A stretch of 64,000 bases of DNA. It comes from Streptomyces sp. ATexAB-D23. GTDB taxonomy: Bacteria > Actinomycetota > Actinomycetes > Streptomycetales > Streptomycetaceae. Where the stretch lies: assembly GCF_000373645.1 (NCBI RefSeq), contig NZ_KB892024.1, positions 443,591 through 507,590 of the forward strand. The letters run 5' to 3'. This document shows positions 43,421 to 52,448 of this stretch, piece after piece. Within the stretch, counting starts at the first letter, position 1. Each line of letters starts with the position of its first letter. Made by a program: the position numbers and the translations under genes. The notes under the pieces were generated by a model. The model was not told where the DNA came from, did not search any database, and saw only the letters and a program-made list of their open reading frames with translations.

Positions 43421-44989
43421 TCACCCCCCGACGTCAGGGCTGCCGGTCTGCTGTGGTGCGGTGTACGGCGGCTGAGCGTACGGCTGATAGGCGTACGGCT
43501 GTTGGCCGTGGGCGCCGGGGCCGTACGGCTGCGCCGGGTGCGCGTAGGGACCGGGGCCGTACGGGCCGGTGGGCCCGCGCGCTCCGTACCACGGGTAAGG
43601 GCCCGGCGGCGGGGCGGCGCGGCGGGCGCGCACGCGCTGCGTGACCTGAGCGGCGTAGGCCAGGGCGGGGCCCGCGACATCCCTGCGCTGCCACAGGTGG
43701 TGCAGCAGCTCCAGCTCGCGCGCGGCGAAGTCCGGGTCCGCCGTGCCCCGGCGGACCTGCCGGCGCAGGAAGGCCAGGGACGTCGCGAACGCCTCGTACT
43801 CGGCGACCGTCCGCGCCGCCGCCCTGCCGCGTTCCCTGGCCGCGGCCGGTGCGGACGAGGCGGCGTGCGCCGGGTGGTGCCCGCCGTACGGGCGGACCGC
43901 CACCTCGTACCGTCGCCGCGCGGCGTTCCTCGCCAGGGCGCGGGCCCGCATCGAGGCGAGGGTGAGAGGTTCGGCGGGCGGCAGCCAGCCGGCCTCCGCG
44001 TACACCGGGAGTTCGACGGCGAGCGTGCGCAGCTCGTTGCGGCGCGACCGGACGGCCAGCCAGGTCACCAGGCCGAAGACCGGGACCATGAAGAGCCCGT
44101 ACACGACGTAGAAGCCGTACCGGCCGAAGGTCGGCGAGCCGTTCCACAGGGAGTGCATGCCCATCGCGAGGAGCAGGCCGAGCAGCGGCGCCGCGACGCG
44201 CCTGAACCGCCGGTGCGGCGGGCTGCTCGCGGCGATCCCGAGCCCGATGCCGGTCAGCACGGTGAAGAGCGGATGCGCGAACGGCGTCATCACCGCCCGG
44301 ACGAGGAAGGTCATCACGGTCACCGCCGCGAAGCCGGAGCCCAGTTGCTGGTCCTCGCCGAAGGCGTTGCCCAGATAGAGGATGTTCTCGGTGAAGGCGA
44401 ACCCCGTCGCGGTGAAGCCGGCGGCGACGACGCCGCTGACGATCCCGGTGAACTGCCGCCCGCGGAAGAGGAAGAGCAGCAGGACGGCCGCCGCCTTGGC
44501 GCTCTCCTCGACCACGGGGGCTATGACCGTGGCGCCCAGGGTGTCCGCGTTGCCCGGGTCGGCGGTGGCGATCCACCGGGTCGCGAAGGAGTTGGCGATG
44601 ATCGCGACGAGCGCCGCCGCGCACGCGCCCCACGCGAAGGCGAACAGCAGGTTGCGCCACGGCCCCGGGTCGACCCGGTCCAGCCAGCGGAAAGCCGTCA
44701 TCAGCACCGGGACCGGCAGCACCGCCAGGCCCAGACCGACGAGGAACCCCTCGGTCCCCGTCTCGTCGCGCACCAGGGCCAGGATCACCACCCCGCAGAG
44801 CGCCAGCAGCGTGAAGACGGCGACCACGCGGAACGTACGGCTCCGCCACACCAGGCCGGCGCGGCGCGGCCGGTAACGCCACTGGCTCCGCTCCGGAACG
44901 GCCGCCAGGATCTCGCCGACCCGCTGCTCCCTGAGCACCGGGACGGCCGGCTGCTCCTGCCGTTGTCGCTGAACAGACCCGTCGGACAC
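43421..44989 (-). CDS. PrsW-family intramembrane metalloprotease
   Basis: 522 residues with about eight helices in the first 330. PrsW motifs: VVEESAKAAAVLL (EExxK), FAFTENILYLGNAFGED, FAHPLFTVLTGIGLG and MGMHSLWNGS. In B. subtilis PrsW cleaves the anti-sigma RsiW; the actinobacterial targets are largely unknown. The last 190 residues are soluble: a helical part (AEYEAFATSLAFLRRQVRRG) and a Gly/Pro/Tyr-rich tail (YGPGAHGQQPYAYQPYAQPP). GTG at 44989. Upstream of it trmB is on the same strand, 74 bp away. Confidence 0.9.
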   Translation of the reverse strand: MSDGSVQRQRQEQPAVPVLREQRVGEILAAVPERSQWRYRPRRAGLVWRSRTFRVVAVFTLLALCGVVILALVRDETGTEGFLVGLGLAVLPVPVLMTAFRWLDRVDPGPWRNLLFAFAWGACAAALVAIIANSFATRWIATADPGNADTLGATVIAPVVEESAKAAAVLLLFLFRGRQFTGIVSGVVAAGFTATGFAFTENILYLGNAFGEDQQLGSGFAAVTVMTFLVRAVMTPFAHPLFTVLTGIGLGIAASSPPHRRFRRVAAPLLGLLLAMGMHSLWNGSPTFGRYGFYVVYGLFMVPVFGLVTWLAVRSRRNELRTLAVELPVYAEAGWLPPAEPLTLASMRARALARNAARRRYEVAVRPYGGHHPAHAASSAPAAARERGRAAARTVAEYEAFATSLAFLRRQVRRGTADPDFAARELELLHHLWQRRDVAGPALAYAAQVTQRVRARRAAPPPGPYPWYGARGPTGPYGPGPYAHPAQPYGPGAHGQQPYAYQPYAQPPYTAPQQTGSPDVGG

Positions 44990-45063
44990 CCCATGACCCT
45001 AACGAGCGGCACTGACAACGGCCATGGCACGGGGCGTGGACCCCGAGGGGAGAGCCGGGCCGG

Positions 45064-45918
45064 TCAGCGGCGGGCGAAGAGCAGGTCGTGCACCACATGG
45101 CCCTTGTCCAGGCCCTGCCCCTCGAAGCGGGTCAGCGGCCGGAACGCGGGGCGCGGGGCGTAACCGCCGTCGGCCGCCGTGTTCTCGAAGCGGGGGTGCG
45201 CGGTCAGCACATCGAGCATCTGCTCGGCGTACGGCTCCCAGTCGGTCGCGCAGTGCACGATCGCCCCGGGCTTCAGCCGTCCCGCCACCAGGTCCAGGAA
45301 CTCCGGCTGGATCAGCCGCCGCTTGTGGTGGCGGGTCTTGGGCCACGGGTCGGGGAAGTACACCCGCAGCCCGTCGAGCGAGTCCGGCTCCAGCATTTCG
45401 CGGAGCAGGATGATCGCGTCCCCGTTGGCGACCCGGATGTTGGACGACCCGTTCCGGTCGGCGAGACCGAGCAGGTTGCCCTGGCCGGGCGTGTGGACGT
45501 CGACGGCGAGGATGCCGGTGGCCGGGTCGTCGGCCGCCATCTGCGCGGTGGCCTCACCCATGCCGAAGCCGATCTCCAGGACCACCGGGAGCCCGTCGAA
45601 CATCGCGGGCAGGTCGAGGACGCGCAGTCCGTCGATGTCCAGGCCCCACTTGGGCCAGAGCCGCTCCAGGGCGTCCTGCTGGCCGGGCGTGACCCGGCTG
45701 CGGCGCGGCTGGAAGCTGCGGATGCGGCGCTCGTGGTGCGAGCCGGCCGGGTCGGCGGCGGGGCCGCCGGGGAAGCGGGGCTCCTGGCGCAGCCGGCGCG
45801 CGCGGTCCAGCGACGCGGCACGCAGATCGTCCGGGATTCCGGCGGTGGAGGACACGGCGCCGTCCGGCGCGGCGGCCTCGCCGGGCGTCGGGCGGGAGGG
45901 GTTCAAGGGCTCAGACAC
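45064..45918 (-). CDS. trmB: tRNA (guanine-N7-)-methyltransferase TrmB
   Basis: Uses S-adenosylmethionine to methylate G46 in the variable loop of tRNAs. 284 residues, longer than the usual 220-240 because of a polar N-terminal extension of about 65 residues. SAM site VVLEIGFGMGEATAQMA; the TrmB signature is VYFPDPWPKTRHHKRRLIQP; the C-terminal active-site region reads RPLTRFEGQGLDKGH. The GTG at 45918 opens with SEPLNPSRPTPGE. It stands upstream of the PrsW gene and may be cotranscribed with it. Confidence 0.94.
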   Translation of the reverse strand: MSEPLNPSRPTPGEAAAPDGAVSSTAGIPDDLRAASLDRARRLRQEPRFPGGPAADPAGSHHERRIRSFQPRRSRVTPGQQDALERLWPKWGLDIDGLRVLDLPAMFDGLPVVLEIGFGMGEATAQMAADDPATGILAVDVHTPGQGNLLGLADRNGSSNIRVANGDAIILLREMLEPDSLDGLRVYFPDPWPKTRHHKRRLIQPEFLDLVAGRLKPGAIVHCATDWEPYAEQMLDVLTAHPRFENTAADGGYAPRPAFRPLTRFEGQGLDKGHVVHDLLFARR

Positions 45919-46022
45919 AATGCCCTGATTCTACGGGGCCGCCCGCGCACGGGTCACTCGGCGAAGGCGCGCACGGGCCGCCCGGCGTCCGCACGCGACA
46001 GGCGCCCGACGGGCCACGGGGG

Positions 46023-47273
46023 TCACTCGACGGACTCCAGGGTGGGCGGCTTCCACCCGGCCGCCCGAGCTCGGAGCAGCGCCCGGCGGGCCACCTCCCG
46101 GCCGATGGGCAGGGACGCGGTGGCGGCGGGCGACGGGGCGTTCAGCACGTGCACGGTGTGCGGGGCCTCGCGGATCAGGAAGTCGTCCACCAGGGTGCCG
46201 TCCCGCAGCACCGCCTGGGCCCGGACACCGGCCGGCGAGGGGCGCAGGTCATCCTCCGTGACGTCGGGCAGGAGCCGCCGCACGGCCCGGGTGAACGCTC
46301 CCTTCGACAGCGAGCGGTGCACCTCGCCCGCCCCGTACCGCCAGTGTCTTCGGGCGATCCGCCAGGAGCCCGGCCAGGCCAGCGTGTCCAGCAGCTCCCG
46401 GGGGCGGACGACCGGCCAGCCGTACCCCTCGCGGGCCGCCGCCGGGACCGCGTTGGGGCCGACGTGGACGGAGCCGTCGTGGCCGCGGGTCAGGTGCACG
46501 CCGAGGAAGGGGAACGCCGGGTCGGGCACCGGATAGACCAGAGCGCGCACCAGCTCGGGCCGGGCCAGCTCGTAGTACTCCCCCCGGAACGGCACGATCC
46601 GCATGCCCGGGTCGTCACCGGCCAGCCGCGCGACGCGGTCGCAGTGCAGTCCCGCGCAGTTGACCAGCACCCGGGCCCGCACCACCAGACCGTCGGCCGT
46701 GCGCACGGCCACGCCCCAGGGGCGCCGGTCTATCGCGGTGACCTCGGCGCCGAACCGGATCAGGCCGCCCGCGCCGCGCACCTCGTCGGCGAGGCGCCCG
46801 GCGACCGCCCGGAAGTCGCACACCCCGGTCGTGCCCACCCGGATCGCGGCCAGGCCCCGCACCCTCGGCTCGTACTCGGCGATCTGCGCGGGCCCCAGCT
46901 CGCGCACCGGCAGCCCGTGCTCGCGGCCGCGCTGGACCAGGGCGTGCAGCCGGGGCAGCTCGGCGCGGTCCGTCGCGACGATCAGCTTTCCGGTCACGGC
47001 GTGCGCGATTCCGTGATCCCGGCAGAAGTCGACCATCTCCGCGGCGCCGCGGAGCGCGTACCGGGCCTTGAGGGAGCCGGGCGGGTAGTAGATCCCGCTG
47101 TGGATCACTCCGCTGTTGCGTCCGGTCTGGTGGCGCGCCGGAGCACGCTCCTTCTCCAGCACGGTCACCCGCGTGCCCGGTGCGGTCCGCGTGAGCGCGT
47201 ACGCGGCCGACAGGCCGACGATCCCGCCGCCGATCACCAGCACATCGCAGTCGTACGCCGCGTGCGTCATCAT
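46023..47273 (-). CDS. lhgO: L-2-hydroxyglutarate oxidase
   Basis: FAD enzyme oxidising L-2-hydroxyglutarate to 2-oxoglutarate, feeding electrons to the membrane quinone pool. 416 residues. FAD motif CDVLVIGGGIVGLSAAYALT and VLEKE, then the family block APARHQTGRNSGVIHSGIYY, whose His is in the active site. LNAPSPAATASLPIGREVA closes the family signature. The ATG at 47273 has GGAGG 7 nt upstream, with a second ATG adjacent at 47270. Confidence 0.92.
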   Translation of the reverse strand: MMTHAAYDCDVLVIGGGIVGLSAAYALTRTAPGTRVTVLEKERAPARHQTGRNSGVIHSGIYYPPGSLKARYALRGAAEMVDFCRDHGIAHAVTGKLIVATDRAELPRLHALVQRGREHGLPVRELGPAQIAEYEPRVRGLAAIRVGTTGVCDFRAVAGRLADEVRGAGGLIRFGAEVTAIDRRPWGVAVRTADGLVVRARVLVNCAGLHCDRVARLAGDDPGMRIVPFRGEYYELARPELVRALVYPVPDPAFPFLGVHLTRGHDGSVHVGPNAVPAAAREGYGWPVVRPRELLDTLAWPGSWRIARRHWRYGAGEVHRSLSKGAFTRAVRRLLPDVTEDDLRPSPAGVRAQAVLRDGTLVDDFLIREAPHTVHVLNAPSPAATASLPIGREVARRALLRARAAGWKPPTLESVE

Positions 47274-47402
47274 CACGCCACCTCCCACCCCGATAGTGCA
47301 CTGACCCACTGACAACGCACTCAAACCAGTGCGGGCGAGCGTGGCGCTTCTTCCCGGGGCGGGCGGCCCGGGGCCCGTCCGCCCCGACCCGCCGGAGGGG
47401 TC

Positions 47403-49007
47403 CTACGCGGGGGCGACCAGCAGGGGGCGGGCGCGTTCGCGCAGCTCGGCGACGCGCGGCTCGTCTCCGTAGGGCTCCAGCCGGTGCAGCAGGTCGCGCA
47501 CGTACTCGGTGGTCCGCGCCGAGGAGATGCGGCCGGCCACCTCCACGGCCCGGGTGCCCGCCGCGCAGGCCGCGTCCAGATTGCCCGACTCCAGCTCGGC
47601 GACCGCCGACACCACGAGCCGCAGCCCGTGCGAGCGGACGAATTCCTCGGTGGGCCGGGACAGCGCCTGCTCGGTGAAGCGCCGCACCTGGCGGGGCGCC
47701 TTCAGGTCGAGGTGGCACTCCGCGGCGTCGGCCGCGAATCTGTCGTACGAGTAGAAGCCCAGCCAGGCGGGGTCGGCGTCGCCGTCCCGGGAACGCTCCA
47801 GCCAGCTCTCGGACGCCTTGAGCGCGGCCCCCGCGGCCGGCGCGTCATTGGCCTTCGCGTGGGCGCGGGCCTCGACCAGACGGAAGAAGCTCATCGTGCG
47901 GGCCGTCGCGAGACCGCGGTTGCGCTCGACGGCGGCCTGCGCGAGGTCGACGCCCTCGTCGGCGAAGCCGCGGTAGGTCGCCTGGAGCGACATCGACGCC
48001 AGCACGTAACCGCCGAGCGGCACATCGGCCGCCGCCCGCGCCAGGCGCAGCGCCTGGATGTAGTAGCGCTGGGCCGCCTCCTGCTGGCCGGTGTCGAAGG
48101 CCATCCAGCCGGCCAGCCGGGTCAGCTCGGCCGCCGCGCCGAACAGTGCCCGGCCGACCTCGTCGCTGTACGAACCGAGCAGCAGCGGCGCCGCGTCGAC
48201 GCGTAAGCACTCCGGAACCATCGAGGAACGCCAGTCCCCGCCGCCGTACTTGGAGTCCCAGCGGCGCGCGTCCTGGGCCGCCTCGCGCAGCTTGGACACA
48301 TCGCTGTGGCCGACGCGCAGCGAGGAGGCGTCGGGCCCCGACTCGGGACCGGGCTGGGCCGGGATCACCAGACTGTGCCCGGGGGCCGGGAGCGCGCCGC
48401 CGCCCTGGGCGGGCGGGGCGAGTGCCGTGCCGGGAAGCCCCTGGGCCCCGGCCGTCGCCGATGCGCTGTGCGCCCCCGATGCGCCCTGTGCGCCCTGGGT
48501 GCCGGGCGGCGGGGCCGCGACGGCTGCCGAGGTACGGGCCACCGACGCGTCGGCGGGGGATATCAGCCAGCGGGACGCGGGGGTGGCGTACGCGCTCACG
48601 GAGAAGGAGCCCGCAAGCGACTGCCAGATCCCGCCGCTGCCGGCCCGCCGCCCGGCCAGATCCAGCCGGTACAACTCCGTGGCCGACCGCACCGCCTCGC
48701 CCACGTTGCGTGGGAAGGCCAGCCCGACCTCCGGCGCCGGATCGGCGTCGGCGAGCCCGATCTCGTGCAGCGGAACGGGCCGGCCGAGCTTGGCACCGAT
48801 CGCCGCGGCGATGAGATGGGGCGCGGCGCCCTGCGGCACCATGCCCTTGGAGACCCACCGGGCGACCGACGTCTTGTCGTACCGGAGGGTCAGACCGCGC
48901 TGCGCCCCGAGGTCGTTGACCCGCCGGGCGAGCCCGGCGTTACTGATTCCCGCGAGGGCGAGAACGGTGCCGAGCTTCTCGTTCGGTCCGCGTTGCTCCC
49001 TGGACAT
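47403..49007 (-). CDS. Sporulation-associated regulator (ORF1590/NsdA-type)
   Basis: 534 residues. The N terminus is a helix-turn-helix-like domain (EKLGTVLALAGISNAGLARR, then SVARWVSKGMVP). A low-complexity Ala/Gly/Pro linker (about 160-230) leads to a C-terminal TPR-like helical region (AQRYYIQALRLARAAADVPL; ARAHAKANDAPAAGAALKAS). The size and layout match S. griseus ORF1590, a sporulation gene whose 56-kDa product I recall, and the related NsdA family. It probably regulates development. The ATG at 49007 has GAGGGGTGG upstream. Confidence 0.82.
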   Translation of the reverse strand: MSREQRGPNEKLGTVLALAGISNAGLARRVNDLGAQRGLTLRYDKTSVARWVSKGMVPQGAAPHLIAAAIGAKLGRPVPLHEIGLADADPAPEVGLAFPRNVGEAVRSATELYRLDLAGRRAGSGGIWQSLAGSFSVSAYATPASRWLISPADASVARTSAAVAAPPPGTQGAQGASGAHSASATAGAQGLPGTALAPPAQGGGALPAPGHSLVIPAQPGPESGPDASSLRVGHSDVSKLREAAQDARRWDSKYGGGDWRSSMVPECLRVDAAPLLLGSYSDEVGRALFGAAAELTRLAGWMAFDTGQQEAAQRYYIQALRLARAAADVPLGGYVLASMSLQATYRGFADEGVDLAQAAVERNRGLATARTMSFFRLVEARAHAKANDAPAAGAALKASESWLERSRDGDADPAWLGFYSYDRFAADAAECHLDLKAPRQVRRFTEQALSRPTEEFVRSHGLRLVVSAVAELESGNLDAACAAGTRAVEVAGRISSARTTEYVRDLLHRLEPYGDEPRVAELRERARPLLVAPA

Positions 49008-50273
49008 GGGCCACCCCTCGACACACAGACGGCAGCCGCGTCACCGTCACGGCGCGCGGCATTCGTACCGTGTTCTCCCCAGGGACGAACCCCGTCACTC
49101 CGCCCGCACACGCATTTGGCCGTGCCCCGGGGAATATGCCGCCCTGCTGAGAACATCAGTCAACCCAGCGTAGTTCGTCGCATCCCTACCGTTAAGGGCC
49201 GGACGTCCGTATGGCGGGATTGTTGTCCGTCCCGGCCGCTCGCGGGGAGTCGTGTGGCGGATGAGAACGATAGCGGTCCACGGGACGGCAGGGGCGAACG
49301 CAAGACGGAGGAAGGGAGGAGGGAGGGCGGGGGAAGTGCGGGGGAGGGGCGGAGGGTGCGTGGAGGCTTCCGGGGCGGGGCGCCGGCCCGGCCCCCGCGG
49401 CAGCCGATGGAGTGCGCGGGGCCCGCGGCGGCCGCCCCGTACGTGGAGTCCGGCGCGGAACCGCCCGCCGACCAGCGCGGACGGGCGCCGGGGGGCGTAC
49501 GGGCGGGCCGTGTTCCCGGTGGCCCCGGCGGCTTTCCCGAGGCCGGTTCCGGGGTGCTCGCGCGTGCACCCCGGTGTGTGGCCGTGCGCCCGTACGTGCG
49601 CTCTGGCCCGGCCACCGGGCCGGCGCTTGCATGGGTGCTGCGTGGATCGGCCCGCTGTGCTGGACACAGGGGCTGGGGGATATCGCCGCCCCATTCCCCG
49701 CGGGCGGTGGACCGGTCCGGGAGGCGAAGCCCGCCTCCCGGACCGTGAGTTCCGGGTCTCGCGGGGGCGTTCCACAGGCGTTTGCCGGGCGTGCGGGGGA
49801 TCGGGGGCGCCGCCCGGCACAGCGTCGACCGAACGTGGAGGAATGCGGATGGGTGAGGCAATTCGCCGCCTCCCTGCCGGTTCCCTCCGATTCAAAAATT
49901 GGCCGGATGTCGATGGTCGGATGAGGTTGGGCCGAGGGATGCGCGGACATTTCCGCGGCTGTTCGCGCCGCCCGAGGGGGATGGCCGGAACCGGGCCGTT
50001 CACGCGGAGCGGGTGCGGGGAACGCAACGCCCGGAATACGAAACTCCGTTGACGGTACGCGCGACGCGCGCGGGCCGTTCGGGGGCCGGTCGAACCGGCG
50101 GCCGCCCTGCGGCCTTTGCCAGGGGCGCATGCGCTCACGACGTGCGCCGTCCGTAGCCACTCCTGTGCGCCGTTGTCGTGGCAGCATGTCCGCAACGGCG
50201 CCGACCGCCACCGGAGTTCTCCGGGTGCTTCCCTGCCGCGCCGTTTTTTTGTCCACAGCCTGTGGAGGCGGCG
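49008..50273. other. Long gap between divergent ORF1590-type and asparagine-synthase-like genes
   Basis: 1,266 bp with no supported gene. On the minus strand TTGACT near 49160 with GCATAT downstream could be the ORF1590-type promoter. A G-rich tract (about 49305-49370) on the plus strand may form quadruplexes. Near 50243-50250 there is a run of eight T. TCCACA-N3-TGTGGA (50252-50266) overlaps the ribosome site of the next gene. Open frames here are in GC-rich DNA and show no family sequence. Confidence 0.5.
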
Positions 50274-52385
50274 ATGCGTTGGTTGGTGGGTTGGAGCAGT
50301 ATCGCCGCGAGCTTCGGCACGGCCGGTGCGGTGGGCGGCGGTGACGACGGGCGCACGATGCATCCCGTGGGCTCCCAGCTCCTGTGGGGGGACCCCGATC
50401 CGCTCTGGGCGGTCGGTGACTGGCGGCCCGACGAGATCCGCACCGTCCGGGTGGACACCGCCGAGGGTGCCCCCACCGTCCGGCTCGCCGTGCTCGGCTG
50501 CTGCGGCGCCACCGACGAGCAACTCCGCGTCGGCCTGCTCGCCGCCCGGGGCGGCGCCCTGCGCCACCTCACCGCCTGGACCGGCAGCTACACGGCCGTC
50601 GTCCAGATCGGCCGCCGGATCACCGTCGTCGGCGACCTCGCCGGAGCCCGGCCCGTCTTCTACACGCCCTGGGCCGGCGGCACGGCGTACGCCACCGCCG
50701 CGTTGCCCCTCGCCGACCTCATCGAGGCACAGCTGGACATCGGCCACCTGGCCGCGCTGCTCGCCTGCCCGGAGACCCCGGAGGCGCTGCGCGACGGCAC
50801 CCCCTACGTGGGCGTGAAGCGCATCCCGCCGGGCCACGCCCTGATCCTCCGCGAAGGCTCGCGGGAAATCACCGGGTACGAGGCCGTGGCCTCCCTCGCC
50901 GTGGCCGCCCCCGAACTCGACCCGGTGAGCGCCGTCGAAGGGGTGCGCGACGCCCTGGTCGAAGCGGTACGTGCCCGGCTGCTGGCCCCGCGCCACGCCC
51001 CGGAGACCCTGCCGCCCGACCCGGGCCCGGTCCCCGGCATGGGCCCGGCCGAACGCCGCGCCGCCCGGGGCGCGCCCGTGCCCGGCATCGGCGCCGACCT
51101 CTCCGGGGGCAGCGCATCGGCGACCCTCGCCCTGCTGGCCGCCGGCCTCCCCGGACTTCCCGGCACGATCCTCGGCCACGGCACCGGGGCGGGCGAACGG
51201 CTCCTCGCCGTCACCTTCAACGACCTGACCACCCGCGCCCACGAGGCAGAACTCGAACGCGCCCGCGCCATCGCGGCCAACCCCCGCCTGCACCACGTCG
51301 TCGTCGCCGCGGGCGAAGAGGCCCTGCCCTACGCCGAACTGGGCGCCGGCGCGCTCACCGACGAACCGGCCCCCTCCCTCGTCCTCGCCGAACGCCACCG
51401 GCGCCGGCTCTCCGCGGGCAGCGCCGACCACTTCGTGGGGGCCGGTGCCCGGCAGGTGCTCGACGCCCACCCGGCCCGCCTCGCCGACCTGCTGATGGAC
51501 CGGCGCCGACGCCACCTGCTGCGCCCTGTCGCCGCCCTCGCCAAGGCCGAAGGGCCCTCCGCGCACTCCTTGTTCGTCCCGCTGACCGTCTACCGGGCGG
51601 CTCGCCGGCTCGCCCGTACGTCCTACCGCACCGGCCTCGAAGCGGCGGCCGGCCGGCTGCCCGACGCCAACCGTCTCGCGCCCGGACTCGACACCCCGGC
51701 CGACGCCTCGCTCGCCGCGCTCGCCTGGTCCAGGCCGGGGCCCGCCGCCCGGTGGCTGACCGGGGAGGCACTCGCTGAAGTATCGGTTCGCCTCCAGGAG
51801 GCGGCGATCCGCCCGTCCTCCGTCCAGCGTCCCGGCGAGGCCCGTGCCCGAGCCGCCCTCGCCCGCAGCGCCGCCGACCACCGCGTCCTGGAGCAGGCCG
51901 CCGAGATCCGCAGCCAGCGGCTGCACGCCCCGTTCCTCGACAACCAGGTCGTACGCGCCGCCCGCGCGCTCCCCGAGTCCCTGCGGGTCCAGCCGGGCGC
52001 CCGCGCGGCGATCCTGCGCCGGGTCCTGGCCGGTGCGGGCATCCACGAGCTGCCGCCCGGCTGGGGCGCCCCCTCCCAGGCCGGATCGACCGAAGTCACC
52101 CGGACCGGCCTGCGCACCGCCCTGCCCGAGCTGATCGCCCTCTTCGACGCCCCCCTGCTCGCCGACGCGGGCCTGGTCGAGGCCCGCGTCGTACGCAAGG
52201 CCCTGCGCGCGGCCTCCGAGGGCGAGCCGCTCCCCCTGGACGGGCTCGCCGACCTCGCCTCCACCGAACTGTGGCTGCGCCGCCTCGTCTCACGGCGCGG
52301 CACCTGCTGGACGGGCACGGCGGCCCCCCGCCAGCGCGCGGTCGCCGGGGGCGTCGTCCCGGCGCGCCGCTCGTTGCAGGGCTGA
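50274..52385 (+). CDS. Asparagine-synthase-like protein with altered ATP motif
   Basis: 703 residues. The N-terminal half is AsnB/lasso-cyclase-like (LTAWTGSYTAVVQIGRRITV; DLAGARPVFYTPWAGG; VGVKRIPPGHALIL) but starts MRWLVG, so no glutaminase cysteine at position 2. The C-terminal synthetase half has GADLSGGSASATLALLAAG where the family has SGGxDS: the aspartate is replaced by Ala. LHAPFLDNQVVRAARALPE, a conserved family block, is kept. It may use another amidation or adenylation mechanism, or be catalytically inactive. The ATG at 50274 has GGAGG 5 nt upstream. No lasso precursor, protease or RRE gene adjoins it. Confidence 0.8.
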   Translation: MRWLVGWSSIAASFGTAGAVGGGDDGRTMHPVGSQLLWGDPDPLWAVGDWRPDEIRTVRVDTAEGAPTVRLAVLGCCGATDEQLRVGLLAARGGALRHLTAWTGSYTAVVQIGRRITVVGDLAGARPVFYTPWAGGTAYATAALPLADLIEAQLDIGHLAALLACPETPEALRDGTPYVGVKRIPPGHALILREGSREITGYEAVASLAVAAPELDPVSAVEGVRDALVEAVRARLLAPRHAPETLPPDPGPVPGMGPAERRAARGAPVPGIGADLSGGSASATLALLAAGLPGLPGTILGHGTGAGERLLAVTFNDLTTRAHEAELERARAIAANPRLHHVVVAAGEEALPYAELGAGALTDEPAPSLVLAERHRRRLSAGSADHFVGAGARQVLDAHPARLADLLMDRRRRHLLRPVAALAKAEGPSAHSLFVPLTVYRAARRLARTSYRTGLEAAAGRLPDANRLAPGLDTPADASLAALAWSRPGPAARWLTGEALAEVSVRLQEAAIRPSSVQRPGEARARAALARSAADHRVLEQAAEIRSQRLHAPFLDNQVVRAARALPESLRVQPGARAAILRRVLAGAGIHELPPGWGAPSQAGSTEVTRTGLRTALPELIALFDAPLLADAGLVEARVVRKALRAASEGEPLPLDGLADLASTELWLRRLVSRRGTCWTGTAAPRQRAVAGGVVPARRSLQG

Positions 52386-52448
52386 GCCGCGGGCGGTGCG
52401 TCCGTTCGGGCACTGCTGACCCGGCAGCGGGCAGGACACAATGGTGGG

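Noticed and set aside
49095..52046. Minus-strand open frame of nearly 3 kb opposite the asparagine-synthase-like gene
   Set aside because: Same GC artefact; the sense gene has family motifs and a good ribosome site.
50274..52385. Lasso peptide biosynthetic cluster
   Set aside because: The cyclase-like gene has no precursor, RRE or transglutaminase-type protease neighbour, and its ATP motif is altered.
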